From Tepidimonas sediminis (GTDB lineage: Bacteria; Pseudomonadota; Gammaproteobacteria; Burkholderiales; Burkholderiaceae_C), in assembly GCF_007556605.1 (NCBI RefSeq), contig NZ_VJND01000006.1, forward strand, positions 62,001 through 126,000: a stretch of 64,000 nucleotides of DNA, written 5' to 3'. This document shows, one piece after another, positions 1-14,305 of this stretch (position 1 is its first letter; each line of letters opens with the position of its first letter). Made by a program: the position numbers and the translations under genes. The notes under the pieces are model-generated. The model did not search any database, was not told where the DNA came from, and saw only the letters and a program-made list of their open reading frames with translations.

Positions 1-39
1 GAGCACGAGCGGCTGACCGGCCGGCGGCTGTTCAGCTGA
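1..39 (+). CDS. C-terminal end of an unidentified protein (partial)
   Basis: The window opens inside a reading frame that ends at a TGA at 37-39 and gives only twelve residues (EHERLTGRRLFS). The next gene starts 7 bases later, so the two may share a transcript. Too little is present to name a family. Confidence 0.5.
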   Translation, partial: EHERLTGRRLFS

Positions 40-46
40 GGCCGCG

Positions 47-1258
47 ATGGGAACCATGCTCGGCATTCCACCGGCGGCGCTGCCGATCGTGCTGGTCGGC
101 GTGGCCAGCGCGATGCACGTCGGCAAGCTGCCGCCGGCGCTGCCGCTGCTGGCGCGCGAGCTGGGCGTGACGCTGGTGCAGGGGGGCTTTCTGCTCTCCA
201 TGATCCAGCTGGCGGGCATGACGCTGGGGGCGTTGGCCGGTCAGCTGGCCGACCGGCTGGGGCCGCGGCGCGTGATGCTGGGCGGACTGGTGTTGCTGGC
301 AGCCGGCAGCCTGGCCGGGGCGCTGGCGCCCGCTGCGGCCTGGCTGCTGGCCGCGCGCGCGTTGGAAGGGGTGGGCTTTCTGATGACGGTGCTGCCGGCG
401 CCGGGGCTGATCCGTCGCGGCGTGACCGAGCCGGGGCCGCAGGCGCGCGCGCTGGGCTGGTGGGGGGCCTACATGCCGATCGGCGCGGCGCTCGGGCTGG
501 CGCTGACGCCGCCGCTGTATGCGACGTTGGGCTGGCGCACGGCATGGGGGGCGCTGGCCCTGCTGGCGCTGGCGTGCGCGGGGCTGGTGGCGCGGCGGGT
601 GCCGGCCGACGGCGCGTCCCCGGCTGGCGGCACGGCGGCCCTGCGCGCCGCCCTGCAGGGTCTGCGCACCACGCTCGCTGCGGCCGGCCCGTGGCTGGTC
701 GCGCTGGCCTTCGGGGTCTATTCGGGCCAATGGCTGGCGGTGGTGGGTTTTCTGCCAACGATCTACACGGAGGCTGGCTGGCCCGGCGCCGTGGTCGGCT
801 GGGCCAGTGCGCTGGCCGCGGGGGTCAACCTGGCCGGCAACGTGCTGGCCGGGCGGCTGCTGGCGCGCGGCTGGCCGGTGCGGCGGCTGCTGTGGCTGGG
901 CTACGGGGCAATGGCCGCGGGCGCGCTGGGCACGTTCACCGCCCCGCCGCTGGCGGCCTACGGCGCGGTGCTGGCGTTCTCGGCGCTGGGGGGGCTGGTG
1001 CCGGGCACGCTGTTCGCGCTGGCGGTGCGGCTGGCGCCGTCGCCGGCCACGGTGTCCACCACCGTCGGCTGGGTGCAGCAGCTCTCCTCGCTCGGGCAAT
1101 TCGCCGCCCCGCCGCTGGTGGCGGCGCTGGCCGCGCGCGTGGGCGGCTGGCAGTGGACGTGGCTGTTCAACGTGGCCTGCTGCGCCGCCGGCGCGCTGCT
1201 GGCGGTGGCGCTGCAGGCGCGCTGGCGGCGCGCGGCCGCCGTGCCGGTGCGGGTGTAG
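47..1258 (+). CDS. MFS transporter, CynX/NimT-like
   Basis: A 403-residue integral membrane protein made of about twelve hydrophobic segments, the usual size of a major facilitator superfamily carrier. The loop after the second segment carries the MFS motif A form GQLADRLGPRR (about residues 65-75). The overall pattern resembles the CynX/NimT group of anion or drug carriers; the substrate cannot be told from sequence. It would act in the inner membrane. The ATG at 47 is used, but an in-frame ATG at 56 is equally possible because no clear ribosome binding site separates them. It sits 7 bases after the preceding gene and 13 bases before the RAYT-like gene. Confidence 0.8.
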   Translation: MGTMLGIPPAALPIVLVGVASAMHVGKLPPALPLLARELGVTLVQGGFLLSMIQLAGMTLGALAGQLADRLGPRRVMLGGLVLLAAGSLAGALAPAAAWLLAARALEGVGFLMTVLPAPGLIRRGVTEPGPQARALGWWGAYMPIGAALGLALTPPLYATLGWRTAWGALALLALACAGLVARRVPADGASPAGGTAALRAALQGLRTTLAAAGPWLVALAFGVYSGQWLAVVGFLPTIYTEAGWPGAVVGWASALAAGVNLAGNVLAGRLLARGWPVRRLLWLGYGAMAAGALGTFTAPPLAAYGAVLAFSALGGLVPGTLFALAVRLAPSPATVSTTVGWVQQLSSLGQFAAPPLVAALAARVGGWQWTWLFNVACCAAGALLAVALQARWRRAAAVPVRV

Positions 1259-1271
1259 GGCGGGACGCGCG

Positions 1272-1991
1272 ATGGCCCGACTGCCCCGCCTGCGCGTCGC
1301 CGGCTGTGCGCATCTGGTGGTCTGGCGCGGCCACGACGGTCGGCCGGTGTTCGCCGACGACCTCGACCGCGAGGCGCTGCGCGACGCGCTGGGGGAGGTG
1401 GCGGCGCGCGAGCAGGTGGCGGTGCACGGCTGGGCGTGGCTGCCGGCGCAGGTATGGCTGCTGGTGACACCGGCGGAGGCCGAGGGTCTGCCGCGCCTCA
1501 TGCAGGGATTGGGCCGGCGCTACGTGCGCCACTTCCACGCGCGCCACGGCGGCAGCGGCACGCTGTGGGAGGGGCGCTACCGTGCCACCGTGCTGGGGCC
1601 GGACTGGGTGCTGCCGGCGCTGGTGTTCCTCGAGACGCTGCCGGTGTACGAGGGGCTGGCCGCCAGCGCCGAGGCGTGGCCGTGGAGCAGCCACCGTCAT
1701 CACGCCGGGCTGCAGCCGCAACGCGGCCTGCAGCCGCCGGCGGCGTGGTGGGCGCTGGGCGACACGCCGTTTGCGCGCGAGGCCGCCTGGCGCCGCCGCG
1801 TCGCCGAGGGGCTGGGCGCGGCCGAACGCCAGCGGTTGCACGAGGCGGCGCTGAAAGGCTGGCCGCTGGGCGACGACGCCTTCCTGCACGCGCTGCAGCA
1901 GGCCAGCGGCCGCCCGGTTCGGCCGCGCCGGCCCGGGCGGCCGCGTCGATCTACTCTGTCCCCAAAAAACGTGGAGAATGGTGAAGGTTAG
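1272..1991 (+). CDS. RAYT-like (Y1/IS200-type) transposase homologue with lost catalytic residues
   Basis: A 239-residue protein with the layout of REP-associated tyrosine transposases: an N-terminal MARLPRL start, a central GRRYVRHF...GTLWEGRYR block (about residues 81-104) and a C-terminal helical region. In active members the metal-binding HUH motif lies in a NHVHLL-type segment. Here that segment reads LPAQVWLLVTP (about 57-67), so both histidines are replaced by Q60 and W62. The nucleophilic tyrosine of the YIxxNPVRAG-type segment is also replaced, by F119 in VFLETLPVYEG. The fold is otherwise kept over the full length with no stop or frameshift, so the protein is probably made but cannot cut DNA by the family mechanism. 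The alignment was done by eye from memory of the family. Confidence 0.75.
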   Translation: MARLPRLRVAGCAHLVVWRGHDGRPVFADDLDREALRDALGEVAAREQVAVHGWAWLPAQVWLLVTPAEAEGLPRLMQGLGRRYVRHFHARHGGSGTLWEGRYRATVLGPDWVLPALVFLETLPVYEGLAASAEAWPWSSHRHHAGLQPQRGLQPPAAWWALGDTPFAREAAWRRRVAEGLGAAERQRLHEAALKGWPLGDDAFLHALQQASGRPVRPRRPGRPRRSTLSPKNVENGEG

Positions 1992-2011
1992 ATAAATAGT
2001 ACTCCGACCCC
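1952..2011. repeat. Two 12-bp direct repeats flanking the RAYT-like stop codon
   Basis: TACTCTGTCCCC at 1952-1963 and TACTCCGACCCC at 2000-2011 match at 10 of 12 positions and lie in the same orientation on either side of the stop codon. Their reverse complements begin GGGGACAGAGT and GGGGTCGGAGT, close to the GGGGTCAGAGT-type ends that I recall next to one group of RAYT genes. The segment between them is notably A+T-richer than its surroundings. The assignment as RAYT-linked repeats is inference. Confidence 0.45.
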
Positions 2012-2022
2012 GAATGTTTGGG

Positions 2023-2051
2023 TTGCGGCCGCGTCGTGGTTCCGCTATGCT
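2023..2051 (+). promoter_or_regulatory. Sigma-70-like promoter for gltBD
   Basis: TTGCGG at 2023-2028 and TATGCT at 2046-2051 are separated by exactly 17 bases and lie 39 bases before the GTG start of gltB. This is the best -35/-10 pair in the interval. Confidence 0.55.
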
Positions 2052-2089
2052 GGTGGCTTTCCCCAGTTCGTCCTGTCAGGAGCTCGAGC

Positions 2090-6841
<4,752 letters not shown>

Positions 6842-6878
6842 AGGCGGGGCGCGGTCACGCACTGGAGGATTCGAGACC

Positions 6879-8345
<1,467 letters not shown>

Positions 8346-8351
8346 GGCGGT

Positions 8352-8373
8352 GGCGCCGGCGTTGGCCGGCGCC
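8352..8373 (+). terminator. Stem-loop after gltD
   Basis: GGCGCCGGC (8352-8360) and GCCGGCGCC (8365-8373) form a perfect 9-bp stem with a GTTG loop, 6 bases after the gltD stop. No T-run follows, so it may only protect the 3' end. Confidence 0.4.
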
Positions 8374-8399
8374 AATCCGGGTCTTCCCTTATGATTCGG

Positions 8400-8430
8400 C
8401 AGCCGGCCCGCCCGGCTGTCGTCATTTTTT
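8400..8430 (+). terminator. Terminator-like hairpin just upstream of mlaF
   Basis: CAGCCGG (8400-8406) and CCGGCTG (8412-8418) form a 7-bp stem with a 5-base loop, followed six bases later by a run of six T (8425-8430). It ends only 6 bases before the mlaF start codon, so it could terminate gltBD transcripts or attenuate entry into the mla operon. Confidence 0.5.
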
Positions 8431-8436
8431 GCGCTC

Positions 8437-9258
8437 ATGACCGCCTCCGCCCTCGTCGAACTGCGCGACGTCGTCTTCGGCTACGACGAGCGGCCCGTGC
8501 TCGACCGGGTCAGCCTGCACGTGCCGCGCGGCAAGGTGACGGTGCTGATCGGCACCTCCGGCGGCGGCAAGACCACGCTGCTGCGCCTGATCGGCGGGCA
8601 GCTGCGCGCGCGCAGCGGGCAGGTGCTGTTCGATGGCGAGGACGTCGGCGCGCTGGACCGCGACGGGCTGTACCGGGTCCGGCGGCGCATGGGGCTGCTG
8701 TTCCAGTTCGGCGCGCTGTTCACCGACCTGTCGGTGTACGACAACGTGGCCTTTCCGCTGCGCGAGCACACGCGTCTGCCCGAGGCGCTGATCCGCGACA
8801 TCGTGCTGATGAAGCTGCACGCGGTGGGCCTGCGCGGCGCGCGCGACCTGATGCCCGCCGAACTCTCGGGCGGCATGGCGCGGCGCGTGGCGCTGGCCCG
8901 CGCCATCGCGCTCGACCCAGAGCTGATCATGTACGACGAGCCGTTCTCGGGGCTGGACCCGATCTCGCTGGGCACCGCCGCGCGGCTGATCCGCCAGCTC
9001 AACGACACGCTGGGCCTGACCAGCATCATGGTGTCGCACGAGCTGGAGTCCACCTTCGCGGTGGCCGACCACATCGTCGTGCTGGCCAACGGCCGCGTCG
9101 CGATGGAGGGCACGCCCGACGAGGTGCGCCACAGCGACGACCCGCTGATCCGGCAGTACGTCACGGCCTCGCCGGACGGGCCGGTGCGCTTCCATTACCC
9201 CGCGCGGCCGGTGGAGGAGGACTACGGGCCGGCCGTGGCGGTCGGGGGAGGGCGCTGA
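8437..9258 (+). CDS. mlaF: Phospholipid ABC transporter ATP-binding protein MlaF
   Basis: MlaF is the ATPase of the inner-membrane MlaFEDB complex, which moves phospholipids between the inner membrane and the periplasmic carrier MlaC to keep the outer membrane asymmetric. The 273-residue product has Walker [10 protein letters not shown] (39-47), the signature LSGGMARR (143-150) and Walker B ELIMYDEP (162-169). The stop codon overlaps the mlaE start (TGATG), indicating translational coupling. The operon order here is mlaF-E-D-A-C-B, with the outer-membrane lipoprotein gene mlaA inside the operon. Confidence 0.95.
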   Translation: MTASALVELRDVVFGYDERPVLDRVSLHVPRGKVTVLIGTSGGGKTTLLRLIGGQLRARSGQVLFDGEDVGALDRDGLYRVRRRMGLLFQFGALFTDLSVYDNVAFPLREHTRLPEALIRDIVLMKLHAVGLRGARDLMPAELSGGMARRVALARAIALDPELIMYDEPFSGLDPISLGTAARLIRQLNDTLGLTSIMVSHELESTFAVADHIVVLANGRVAMEGTPDEVRHSDDPLIRQYVTASPDGPVRFHYPARPVEEDYGPAVAVGGGR

Positions 9259-10040
9259 TGCGCTACTGGCATCCGGCCGACGTGGGCCTGGCGGTGCGCG
9301 CCAAGCTGGCCGACCTGGGGCTGGGCGCGCGGCTGTTCGCGCGGCTGCTGCTCGGCACGTGGGCGAGCTTCCGGCGCTTCGGGCTGATCCGCGACCAGAT
9401 CCACTTCCTCGGCAACTACTCGCTGTCGATCATCGCGGTCTCGGGGCTGTTCGTCGGCTTCGTGTTCGGGCTGCAGGGCTACTACACGCTGCAGCGCTAC
9501 GGCTCGTCGGAGGCGCTGGGCCTGCTGGTGACGCTGAGCCTGGTGCGCGAGCTGGGGCCGGTGGTGACGGCGCTGCTGTTCGCCGGCCGCGCCGGCACGT
9601 CGCTGACGGCCGAGATCGGTCTGATGAAGGCCGGCGAGCAGCTGAGCGCGATGGAGATGATGGCGGTCGATCCGATCGACCGGGTGCTGGCGCCGCGTTT
9701 CTGGGGCGGGGTGATCGTGATGCCGCTGCTGGCGGCCGTGTTCAGCGCGATGGGCATCATCGGCGGCTGGGTGGTGGGCGTGCTGATGATCGGGGTGGAC
9801 GGCGGCGCGTTCTGGAGCCAGATCCAGGGTGGCGTGGACGTCTGGTCCGACGTCGGCAACGGCATCGTCAAGAGCGTGGTGTTCGGCATCGCGGTGACCT
9901 TCATCGCGCTGCTGCAGGGCTTTGAGTCGCACCCGACGCCGGAGGGCGTCTCGCGCGCGACGACGCGCACCGTGGTGATGGCGTCGCTGACGGTGCTGGG
10001 TCTGGACTTCATCCTGACCGCGCTGATGTTCACGATCTGA
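9258..10040 (+). CDS. mlaE: Phospholipid ABC transporter permease MlaE
   Basis: A 260-residue membrane permease of the MlaE family. It contains the conserved central segment with LVRELGPVVTALLFAGRAG and the EMMAVDPIDRVLAPRFWG block that touches the ATPase. It starts at the ATG overlapping the mlaF stop by one base. About five to six hydrophobic segments follow an amphipathic N terminus. Role: inner-membrane channel of the Mla phospholipid transporter. Confidence 0.95.
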   Translation: MRYWHPADVGLAVRAKLADLGLGARLFARLLLGTWASFRRFGLIRDQIHFLGNYSLSIIAVSGLFVGFVFGLQGYYTLQRYGSSEALGLLVTLSLVRELGPVVTALLFAGRAGTSLTAEIGLMKAGEQLSAMEMMAVDPIDRVLAPRFWGGVIVMPLLAAVFSAMGIIGGWVVGVLMIGVDGGAFWSQIQGGVDVWSDVGNGIVKSVVFGIAVTFIALLQGFESHPTPEGVSRATTRTVVMASLTVLGLDFILTALMFTI

Positions 10041-10060
10041 GCAGGGGAGGGATCCAAGGC

Positions 10061-10534
10061 ATGCAACGATCCAAGATCGACGTCTGGGTGGGCCTGTTCG
10101 TGCTGATCGGCGCGGCAGCCATCCTGTTTCTGGCGCTGCAGGCGGCCAACCTGCTCAACCTGAGTCTTGCGCCGACCTACCGCGTCACCGCCACGTTCGA
10201 CAACGTGGGCTCGCTCAAGCCCAAGGCGGCGGTGCGCAGCGCCGGCGTGCTGGTCGGGCGCGTGGAGTCGATCGCCTTCGACGACAAGACGTTCCAGGCG
10301 CGCGTGGTGCTGGCGCTGGAGTCGCGCTACGCCTTCCCGAAGGACAGTTCGTTCAAGATCCTGACCAGCGGGCTGCTGGGCGAGCAGTACATCGGCGTGG
10401 AGCCGGGCGGGGCCGACGAAAACCTCGCCGACGGCGACGTCGTCACGCGCACGCAGTCGGCCGTGGTGCTGGAAAATCTGATCGGCCAATTCCTCTTCAA
10501 CAAGGCCGCCGAGATGGGAGGAGAGTCCCAATGA
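10061..10534 (+). CDS. mlaD: Phospholipid transport substrate-binding protein MlaD (MCE domain)
   Basis: A 157-residue protein with one N-terminal membrane anchor (about residues 9-29) followed by a single MCE domain (TYRVTATFDNVGSLKPKAAV onward). This is the periplasmic hexamer-forming subunit that links MlaE to MlaC. It ends in an ATGA overlap with mlaA, so the two are translationally coupled. Length is within the family range. Confidence 0.93.
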   Translation: MQRSKIDVWVGLFVLIGAAAILFLALQAANLLNLSLAPTYRVTATFDNVGSLKPKAAVRSAGVLVGRVESIAFDDKTFQARVVLALESRYAFPKDSSFKILTSGLLGEQYIGVEPGGADENLADGDVVTRTQSAVVLENLIGQFLFNKAAEMGGESQ

Positions 10535-11265
10535 GCCGTGAGCGAAGGCCGGTGCGCCGATGCCGCCGCCGGGTGACGGGCGCCGTCGCGCTGGCCGGTG
10601 CGCTGCTGCTGGGTGGCTGCGCCAGCGCGCCGGATGCCCACCCGGCCGATCCGCTGGAGCCGTTCAACCGCGGTGTCCACCGCTTCAACGAGGCGGTGGA
10701 CGAGGCGGTGCTCAAGCCCGTGGCGCAGGGCTACGTGCAGGTGGTGCCGCGCCCGGTGCGCACGGGCGTGAGCAACTTCTTCGCCAACTGGCGCGACCTG
10801 TGGTCGGCGGTCAACGCCGCGCTGCAGGCGCGGCCGCAGCCGGCGGCCGAAAACGTCATGCGCTTCGCGGTCAACACCGTCTTCGGCCTGTTCGGGCTGC
10901 TGGACGTGGCCGGCGAGATGGGCATCCCGCGCACGACGCTGGACTTCGGCCACACCTTGGGGCGCTGGGGCGTGCCGGCGGGGCCGTATCTGGTGCTGCC
11001 GCTGCTGGGCCCCTCCAGCGTGCGCGAGACGGTGGCGCTGCCGCTGGACCGCCGCGGCGACGCGGTGGCGCAGGGCATCGACGACGTGGCCACGCGCAAC
11101 GCCGCGCAGGGTCTGCGGGTGGTGGACACGCGCGCCGGGCTGCTGCGCGCCGGCGAGCTGCTGGAGCAGGCGGCGCTGGACAAGTACAGCTTCACGCGTG
11201 ACGCCTACCTCGCGCGCCGCCAGCGCCAGGTGGAGGAGGCGCGCGGCGGCGCCGACGGCGAATGA
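10531..11265 (+). CDS. mlaA: Outer-membrane lipoprotein MlaA (VacJ)
   Basis: A 244-residue lipoprotein. A basic N terminus and hydrophobic stretch lead to the lipobox LLLGGCAS, with C30 as the lipidated residue. The mature part has the VacJ signature DPLEPFNRGVHRFNE, FFANWRD and a proline-rich GPYLVLPLLGPSS. MlaA sits in the outer membrane and removes phospholipids from its outer leaflet, handing them to MlaC. It overlaps mlaD by 4 bases and its stop overlaps an in-frame ATG of the mlaC reading frame. Confidence 0.93.
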   Translation: MSRERRPVRRCRRRVTGAVALAGALLLGGCASAPDAHPADPLEPFNRGVHRFNEAVDEAVLKPVAQGYVQVVPRPVRTGVSNFFANWRDLWSAVNAALQARPQPAAENVMRFAVNTVFGLFGLLDVAGEMGIPRTTLDFGHTLGRWGVPAGPYLVLPLLGPSSVRETVALPLDRRGDAVAQGIDDVATRNAAQGLRVVDTRAGLLRAGELLEQAALDKYSFTRDAYLARRQRQVEEARGGADGE

Positions 11266-11348
11266 GGTCGACCGTAACGATGTGCAACGATGGCAACCGG
11301 CGCGTGCGCGGCGGGAACCGCGACGCATCCGCCGGGCTCGCAGAGATC

Positions 11349-12032
11349 ATGAACGAACGCAACCGCTTTGCCGTCACGATCCGCGTCGCGCCGCCGCAGC
11401 AGGCGCGGCGCCGCCTGCTGCTTGCCCTGCTCGGGCTGGGGGCGCTGCTGGGCGCGGCGCCGCGCGTGCGCGCCGCCGAGCCCGTCGAGGCGCCCGATGC
11501 GCTGATCCAGCGCGTGGCCAACGAGGTGTTCGACGCCGTCAAGCGCGACGCCGCCATCCGCAACGGCGACATCGGCCGCATCACCGCGCTGGTCGACGGC
11601 AAGCTGATGCCGTACGTCGACTTCGAGCGCATGACGGCCTCGGCGGTGGGGCGCTTCTGGCGCCAGGCCACGCCCGAGCAGCGCCAGCGCCTGATGGCCG
11701 AGTTCAAGACGCTGCTGGTGCGCACCTACTCCGGCGCGCTGACCCAGATTACCGACCAGACGCTGGTGATCCGCCCGCTGCGCGCGGCGCCCGACGCCAA
11801 CGAGGTCGTCGTGCGCTCCGAGATCCGCGGCAAGGGTGACCCGATCCAGCTCGACTACCGGCTGGCGCGCACGCCGCAGGGCTGGAAGGTCTACGACCTC
11901 AACGTACTGGGGGTGTGGCTGGTCGACACCTACCGCACCCAGTTCGCGCAGGAGATCAACGCCCGCGGCATCGACGGGCTGATCGCGGCGCTTGCCGAGC
12001 GCAACCGTGCCAATGCCCAGTCACGCTCCTGA
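11349..12032 (+). CDS. mlaC: Periplasmic phospholipid carrier MlaC
   Basis: MlaC shuttles phospholipid between the outer-membrane MlaA complex and MlaFEDB. From the ATG at 11349 the product has 227 residues: a basic region, a hydrophobic signal ([18 protein letters not shown]) and an ARAAE-type cleavage site, then the conserved FDAVKRD...LMPYVDFERMTASAVGRFW domain. The frame is open back to an ATG at 11262 that overlaps the mlaA stop, but that start would put about 75 residues before the signal cleavage site. The later ATG is therefore preferred, with moderate certainty. Confidence 0.88.
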   Translation: MNERNRFAVTIRVAPPQQARRRLLLALLGLGALLGAAPRVRAAEPVEAPDALIQRVANEVFDAVKRDAAIRNGDIGRITALVDGKLMPYVDFERMTASAVGRFWRQATPEQRQRLMAEFKTLLVRTYSGALTQITDQTLVIRPLRAAPDANEVVVRSEIRGKGDPIQLDYRLARTPQGWKVYDLNVLGVWLVDTYRTQFAQEINARGIDGLIAALAERNRANAQSRS

Positions 12033-12312
12033 GGCGGTGGCCTTGCCGCCGCTGCCGGCGCAGCTGACGCACGCGCAGGCGCCGGCGTGGCTGACGGCGG
12101 CCGAGCGGGCGGTGGCGCAGGCGCCCGCCGGCGCCACGCTGACGCTGGATGCCGCGGCCTTGCGCACGTTCGACTCCTCGGCGCTGGCGGCGCTGCTGGC
12201 GGTGCGCCGCGCGGTGGTGGCGCGCGGGCTGGCGTGGCGCATCGAGGGGTTGCCGCCGCGGCTGCGCACGCTTGCGGCCGTGTACGGGGTGCAGGCGCTG
12301 CTGCCCGGGTAG
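12013..12312 (+). CDS. mlaB: STAS-domain protein MlaB
   Basis: A small 99-residue STAS domain protein, overlapping the end of mlaC by 20 bases in another frame. The STAS signature is RTFDSSALAALLAVRR, with the conserved serine at S56. MlaB binds MlaF and supports assembly and activity of the phospholipid transporter. Its position at the end of the mla genes fits. Confidence 0.87.
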   Translation: MPSHAPEAVALPPLPAQLTHAQAPAWLTAAERAVAQAPAGATLTLDAAALRTFDSSALAALLAVRRAVVARGLAWRIEGLPPRLRTLAAVYGVQALLPG

Positions 12313-12325
12313 AATGCCCGGTTCG

Positions 12326-13252
12326 ATGTCCGTTGCCGCCGTCTCGTTCGATCAGGTCAGCAAGCGCTACGCCAACCCGCGCGGGGTGCTGCAGGCGCTC
12401 GACCGCGTCACGTTCGACGTCGAGCCGGGCGAGTTCTTCGGGCTGCTCGGCCCCAACGGCGCCGGCAAGACGACGCTGATCAGCATCCTGGCCGGCCTGA
12501 CGCGGCCCAGCGAGGGGCGTGCGCGCGTCTTCGGCGTCGACGTGCAGGCCGAGCCGTTGCAGGCGCGCCGGCTGCTCGGCATCGTGCCGCAGGAGCTGGT
12601 CTTCGACCCCTTCTTCACCGTGCGCGAGGCGCTGCGCTTCCAGTCGGGCTACTTCGGCCTGACGCGCAACGAGGTCTGGATCGACGAGCTGCTGGAGGGA
12701 CTGGGGCTGGCGGACAAGGCCGGCACCAACATGCGCCAGCTCTCCGGCGGCATGAAGCGCCGCGTGATGGTGGCGCAGGCGCTGGTGCACCGGCCGCGCG
12801 TGATCGTGCTCGATGAGCCCACCGCCGGCGTCGATGTGGAGCTGCGCCAGACGCTGTGGGCGTTCATCGCGCGCCTGAACCGCGAGGGCTGCACGGTGCT
12901 GCTGACCACGCACTACCTGGAGGAGGCCGAGGCCCTGTGCGGCCGCATCGCGATGCTGCGCGGCGGCCGGGTGGTGGCGCTGGAGCGCACCGCCGCGCTG
13001 CTGCAGCGCTTCTCGGCGCACGTGCTGCGCTTCAAGACCGACCAGGCGCTGCCGCCGGCGCTGGCGCAGCGCGCGCGCGAGACCGGCCGCATCAAGCAGG
13101 TCAAGGTGCACGACGCGCTGGAGGTCGAGCGGGTGCTGGCCACGCTGCGCGAGGCGGGCGTGGCGGTGGAGGACGTCGAGGTGCACAAGGCCGACCTCGA
13201 GGACGTGTTCCTCGAGCTGATGGCGCAGCAGCGCGCGGAGGCGGCGGCATGA
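12326..13252 (+). CDS. yadG: ABC-2 type transporter ATP-binding protein, YadG-like
   Basis: A 308-residue ATPase with Walker A GLLGPNGAGKTT, signature QLSGGMKRRVMVAQAL and Walker B VIVLDEPTAGVD, plus a C-terminal extension. Length and partner match E. coli YadG. The ATG at 12326 is chosen; another in-frame ATG lies at 12314, directly after the mlaB stop. It ends in an ATGA overlap with the permease gene. The transported substrate is not known. Its place directly after mlaB suggests cotranscription with the lipid transport operon. Confidence 0.9.
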   Translation: MSVAAVSFDQVSKRYANPRGVLQALDRVTFDVEPGEFFGLLGPNGAGKTTLISILAGLTRPSEGRARVFGVDVQAEPLQARRLLGIVPQELVFDPFFTVREALRFQSGYFGLTRNEVWIDELLEGLGLADKAGTNMRQLSGGMKRRVMVAQALVHRPRVIVLDEPTAGVDVELRQTLWAFIARLNREGCTVLLTTHYLEEAEALCGRIAMLRGGRVVALERTAALLQRFSAHVLRFKTDQALPPALAQRARETGRIKQVKVHDALEVERVLATLREAGVAVEDVEVHKADLEDVFLELMAQQRAEAAA

Positions 13253-14004
13253 GCGGCTGGCGCGCGCTGTTGGTCAAGGAGGTGCTGCGCTTCTGGAAGG
13301 TGGCGTTCCAGACGATTGCCGCGCCGATCGTCACCGCGATCCTGTACCTGCTGATCTTCGGCCACGTGCTGGAGGCCCACGTGCAGGTCTACGACGGGGT
13401 GGGCTACACGGCGTTCCTGCTGCCGGGGCTGGCGATGATGAGCCTGCTGCAGAACGCCTTTGCCAACAGCTCCTCCAGCCTGATCCAGAGCAAGATCATG
13501 GGCAACCTGGTCTTCCTGCTGGTGACGCCGCTGTCGCACTGGGCGTGGTTCGCCGCCTACGTCGGCTCCTCGGTGCTGCGCGGGCTGGTGGTGGGGGCGG
13601 GCGTGCTGCTGGCCACCGTCTGGGCGGCCCCGCTGCCGCTGCAGCACCCGCTGTGGGTGGTGGTGTTCGCGCTGCTGGGCGCGGCGCTGCTGGGGGCGCT
13701 GGGCGTCATCGCCGGCCTGTGGGCGGAAAAGTTCGATCAGATGGCGGCGTTCCAGAATTTCATCATCATGCCGATGACGTTCCTCTCCGGCGTGTTCTAC
13801 TCGATCCACTCGCTGCCGCCGTTCTGGCAGACGGTCAGCCACCTCAACCCGTTCTTCTACATGATCGACGGCGCGCGCTACGGCTTCTTCGGCATCAGCG
13901 ACGTCTCGCCCTGGCTGAGTCTGGCCGTGGTGGCCGGCGCGCTGCTCGCCGTCGGCGCGCTGACGGTGCACCTGCTGCGCATCGGCTACAAGATCCGCCA
14001 CTGA
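13249..14004 (+). CDS. yadH: ABC-2 type transporter permease, YadH-like
   Basis: A 251-residue permease with six hydrophobic segments and the ABC-2 signature region around FIIMPMTFLSGVFYSIHSLPPFWQ, followed by LNPFFYMIDGARYGFFG. It pairs with the ATPase that it overlaps by 4 bases. The family includes YadH and exporters of drugs or polysaccharides; the substrate here is unknown. Confidence 0.9.
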   Translation: MSGWRALLVKEVLRFWKVAFQTIAAPIVTAILYLLIFGHVLEAHVQVYDGVGYTAFLLPGLAMMSLLQNAFANSSSSLIQSKIMGNLVFLLVTPLSHWAWFAAYVGSSVLRGLVVGAGVLLATVWAAPLPLQHPLWVVVFALLGAALLGALGVIAGLWAEKFDQMAAFQNFIIMPMTFLSGVFYSIHSLPPFWQTVSHLNPFFYMIDGARYGFFGISDVSPWLSLAVVAGALLAVGALTVHLLRIGYKIRH

Positions 14005-14050
14005 CCCTCGCGAAGCGGCCTCCTTTCCTTCGAACGCCCAGTCATCCGCC

Positions 14051-14299
14051 ATGATCACCGCCGACGAGATTCGCTCGCTGATCGCCGCTGGCCTGCCGTG
14101 CGACCACCTGGAGGTCGGCGGCGATGGCCGTCACTGGAACGCCGTCGTCGTCTCGCCGGCGTTCGAGGGCAAGCGCCTGATCCAGCGCCACCAGATGGTC
14201 TATGCGACGCTGGGGCGGCGCATTCACGACGACACCGTGCACGCGCTGTCGATGAAGACGCTGACGCCGGCCGAATGGCTGGCTGCGCGGGGGCGCTGA
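14051..14299 (+). CDS. ibaG: BolA family protein, IbaG-like
   Basis: An 82-residue BolA-type protein with the family core [37 protein letters not shown] and a C-terminal [13 protein letters not shown]. IbaG-type BolA proteins work with monothiol glutaredoxins in iron-sulfur metabolism. In E. coli ibaG also lies between mlaB and murA, which supports this subfamily. murA starts 6 bases later. Confidence 0.9.
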   Translation: MITADEIRSLIAAGLPCDHLEVGGDGRHWNAVVVSPAFEGKRLIQRHQMVYATLGRRIHDDTVHALSMKTLTPAEWLAARGR

Positions 14300-14305
14300 G
14301 TCCCG

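Noticed and set aside
12001-12326. TAGAAT at the mlaB/yadG boundary (12310-12315) as a promoter
   Set aside because: It overlaps the mlaB stop codon by chance composition, lacks a -35 and sits 10 bases before the start; the evidence is too weak to list.
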